Part shown: positions 5,456 to 6,009 of the stretch, piece by piece | Numbering within the stretch: position 1 is the stretch's first letter | How the letters are laid out: each line of letters opens with the position of its first letter | From: an uncultured Bacilli bacterium | Lineage (GTDB): Bacteria; Bacillota_I; Bacilli_A; RF39; UBA660 | Length of the DNA stretch: 6,009 bases | Direction: 5' to 3' | NCBI GenBank assembly: GCA_944372725.1 | Contig: CALWAA010000070.1 | Coordinates: forward strand, 1 to 6,009 | Notes under the pieces: generated by a model | What the model was told of the DNA's origin: nothing | Databases searched by the model: none | What the model saw: only the letters and a program-made list of their open reading frames with translations | Position numbers and translations under genes: made by a program

Positions 5456-5732
5456 AGAATACCTAAATTCTTTATTTGATATTTATAAAGAATTATTAAC
5501 CCCAAAAGAGCAAGTAGCATTTATGGAACATTATATGGAAGATTTATCTATGCAAGAAATAGCAGATAATCTTAATGTATCTAAAAGCAATATAGGCATG
5601 ATTGTAAAAAGGGCAGAACAAAAATTAAATGATTATGAAAACAAATTACATATCTTTGCTAAAAATCAAAAAATAAAAGAAGCTCTATTAAAAAAAGAAT
5701 ACAAACTAATTGAAAAAATAATAAATAATTAA
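5442..5732 (+). CDS. ylxM: YlxM-family HTH protein (SRP-associated)
   Basis: This 96-residue protein belongs to the YlxM/p13 (UPF0122) family, which resembles sigma-factor region 4 and is encoded beside ffh or ftsY in Bacillota. In streptococci, YlxM modulates SRP assembly and GTPase activity; here that role is inferred from family and location. The N-terminal helix-turn-helix is clear: LLTPKEQVAFMEHYMEDLSM (18-37), then QEIADNLNVSKSNIGMIVKR (38-57). A lysine-rich C-terminal helix follows (59-94). Translation may start at either of two adjacent ATGs (5442 or 5445), both after AAGGAT near 5429-5434. The start lies inside ftsY, so the two are probably translationally coupled. Unlike many relatives, no ffh follows within at least 277 bp. 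Confidence 0.95.
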   Translation: MMENREYLNSLFDIYKELLTPKEQVAFMEHYMEDLSMQEIADNLNVSKSNIGMIVKRAEQKLNDYENKLHIFAKNQKIKEALLKKEYKLIEKIINN

Positions 5733-5760
5733 TAAACTAAAATTGTAAAATAAATGTAAA

Positions 5761-5789
5761 TTGTATTTATATTAAAAATATACTATACT
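5761..5789 (+). promoter_or_regulatory. Predicted promoter downstream of ylxM
   Basis: TTGTAT (5761-5766) and TATACT (5784-5789) are 17 bp apart. The predicted start near 5796 coincides with the first base of the leader's first hairpin, which supports the reading. An overlapping TATACT at 5779-5784 is an alternative -10. Confidence 0.45.
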
Positions 5790-5795
5790 AAATTT

Positions 5796-5821
5796 GTAGA
5801 GCATTAGGTCTAAATGCCTAC
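5796..5821 (+). promoter_or_regulatory. Leader hairpin 1
   Basis: GTAG (5796-5799) and GCATT (5801-5805) pair with AATGC (5813-5817) and CTAC (5818-5821), leaving one bulged A (5800) and a seven-base loop, AGGTCTA. The loop's GTCTA (5808-5812) is complementary to TAGAC (5831-5835) at the foot of the terminator stem. A pseudoknot or an alternative antiterminator pairing is therefore possible. Confidence 0.5.
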
Positions 5822-5831
5822 TTTTGGTTGT

Positions 5832-5884
5832 AGACATTAACCGTCATGTTGGAACATACAATGATGATGGTTGATGTCTTTTTT
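5832..5884 (+). terminator. Strong intrinsic terminator after ylxM / in the leader
   Basis: GACATTAACCGTCAT (5833-5847) pairs with ATGATGGTTGATGTC (5864-5878), 15 pairs with two G-T. A5832 and T5879 add one more pair, and TTTTTT (5879-5884) follows. The loop contains a small TGT-TGGA-ACA hairpin. It can end the ftsY-ylxM transcript and also the short transcript starting near 5796. Confidence 0.82.
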
Positions 5885-5937
5885 GGTTTAAACCAATTTA
5901 TAAGTTTAGAAATTACTTTCTTCAACTAACTAATCTC

Positions 5938-5974
5938 TACTCCTTTCTATCAACCAAAACCCTACAAGGAGGTA
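5938..5974 (+). promoter_or_regulatory. Possible Shine-Dalgarno-sequestering hairpin
   Basis: TAC plus TCCTT (5938-5945) can pair with AAGGA plus GTA (5966-5974) with one bulged G, covering the whole AAGGAGGT ribosome binding site. The loop of about 20 bases is unstructured and A/C-rich. This would allow translational control of a gene beyond the window. Confidence 0.4.
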
Positions 5975-6009
5975 AGGCAATAGAAATTTGTCTAGTTTAG
6001 TAGACACCA

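Larger units (their letters stand above)
5733..6009 (+). other. Gene-free tail resembling a structured regulatory 5' leader
   Basis: No open frame of useful length is present on either strand. In order, the stretch holds a predicted promoter, a 9-pair hairpin, a long intrinsic terminator, the palindrome GGTTTAAACC (5885-5894), a pyrimidine-rich stretch, and a perfect AAGGAGGT (5966-5973) that can pair with an upstream CTCCTT. This is the plan of an attenuated leader for a gene beyond the right edge. The binding site is not followed by a clear start codon: the ATA at 5980 reaches a stop after six codons, and the TTG at 5988 is too distant but stays open to the window end. I cannot match it to a named riboswitch or ribosomal-protein leader. 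Confidence 0.5.

Noticed and set aside
5940..5950. Fragment of 16S rRNA 3' end (CTCCTTTCTA)
   Set aside because: The match is about ten bases and none of the upstream 16S sequence is present. It is better explained as an anti-Shine-Dalgarno strand pairing with AAGGAG downstream.
5933..6009. T-box, infC/L20-type leader, or tmRNA end
   Set aside because: There is no TGGNACCGCG T-box sequence. The ATA/ATT frame after the Shine-Dalgarno sequence hits a stop within a few codons, so it is not infC. The final ACACCA lacks the acceptor and TψC features of a tmRNA.

Overview
The window is AT-rich and has compact genes, short leaders and strong AGGAG-type ribosome binding sites. It carries an ftsY-ylxM pair, a full-length FtsK/SpoIIIE translocase and a YlxM-family HTH protein. 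Together these point to a low-GC Bacillota chromosome, probably an uncultured Bacilli/RF39-like or Erysipelotrichia-like gut lineage; that placement is inference. All six complete genes end in TAA or TAG.

Layout. Positions 1-2550 lie on the minus strand: a membrane-anchored protein of unknown function that runs off the left edge (1-263, with its own promoter), preceded in transcription order by ftsK (322-2550). A divergent promoter region of about 145 bp follows, and then everything reads rightward: a small YjdJ-like GNAT protein (2697-2966), a type III toxin-antitoxin locus (2959-3720), an unrecognised gene with an ADP-ribosyltransferase-like N-terminus (about 3736-4482), ftsY (4466-5455) and ylxM (5442-5732). 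The last 277 bp (5733-6009) hold no convincing gene. They look like a structured 5' leader: promoter, hairpin, strong intrinsic terminator, and then a hairpin that can hide a Shine-Dalgarno sequence.

The main discovery is the type III toxin-antitoxin system. An extended -10 promoter overlaps the end of the GNAT gene. It should transcribe a short RNA with a 5' hairpin, three tandem 35-37 nt repeats each starting with AAAAAAG, and an intrinsic terminator. The gene that follows encodes a 169-residue ToxN/AbiQ-family endoribonuclease. Each repeat can be drawn as a small H-type pseudoknot, as expected of a ToxI antitoxin. The family is known; this RNA and locus are read here from sequence alone. 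The next gene lies 15 nt after toxN, has no normal start codon at its ribosome binding site (AUA is the best candidate), and overlaps ftsY by 17 nt. It may be co-transcribed cargo of the toxin locus or an accessory effector.

The right-hand genes ftsY and ylxM overlap by 14 nt and form the usual co-translational protein-targeting pair. No ffh follows within the window.
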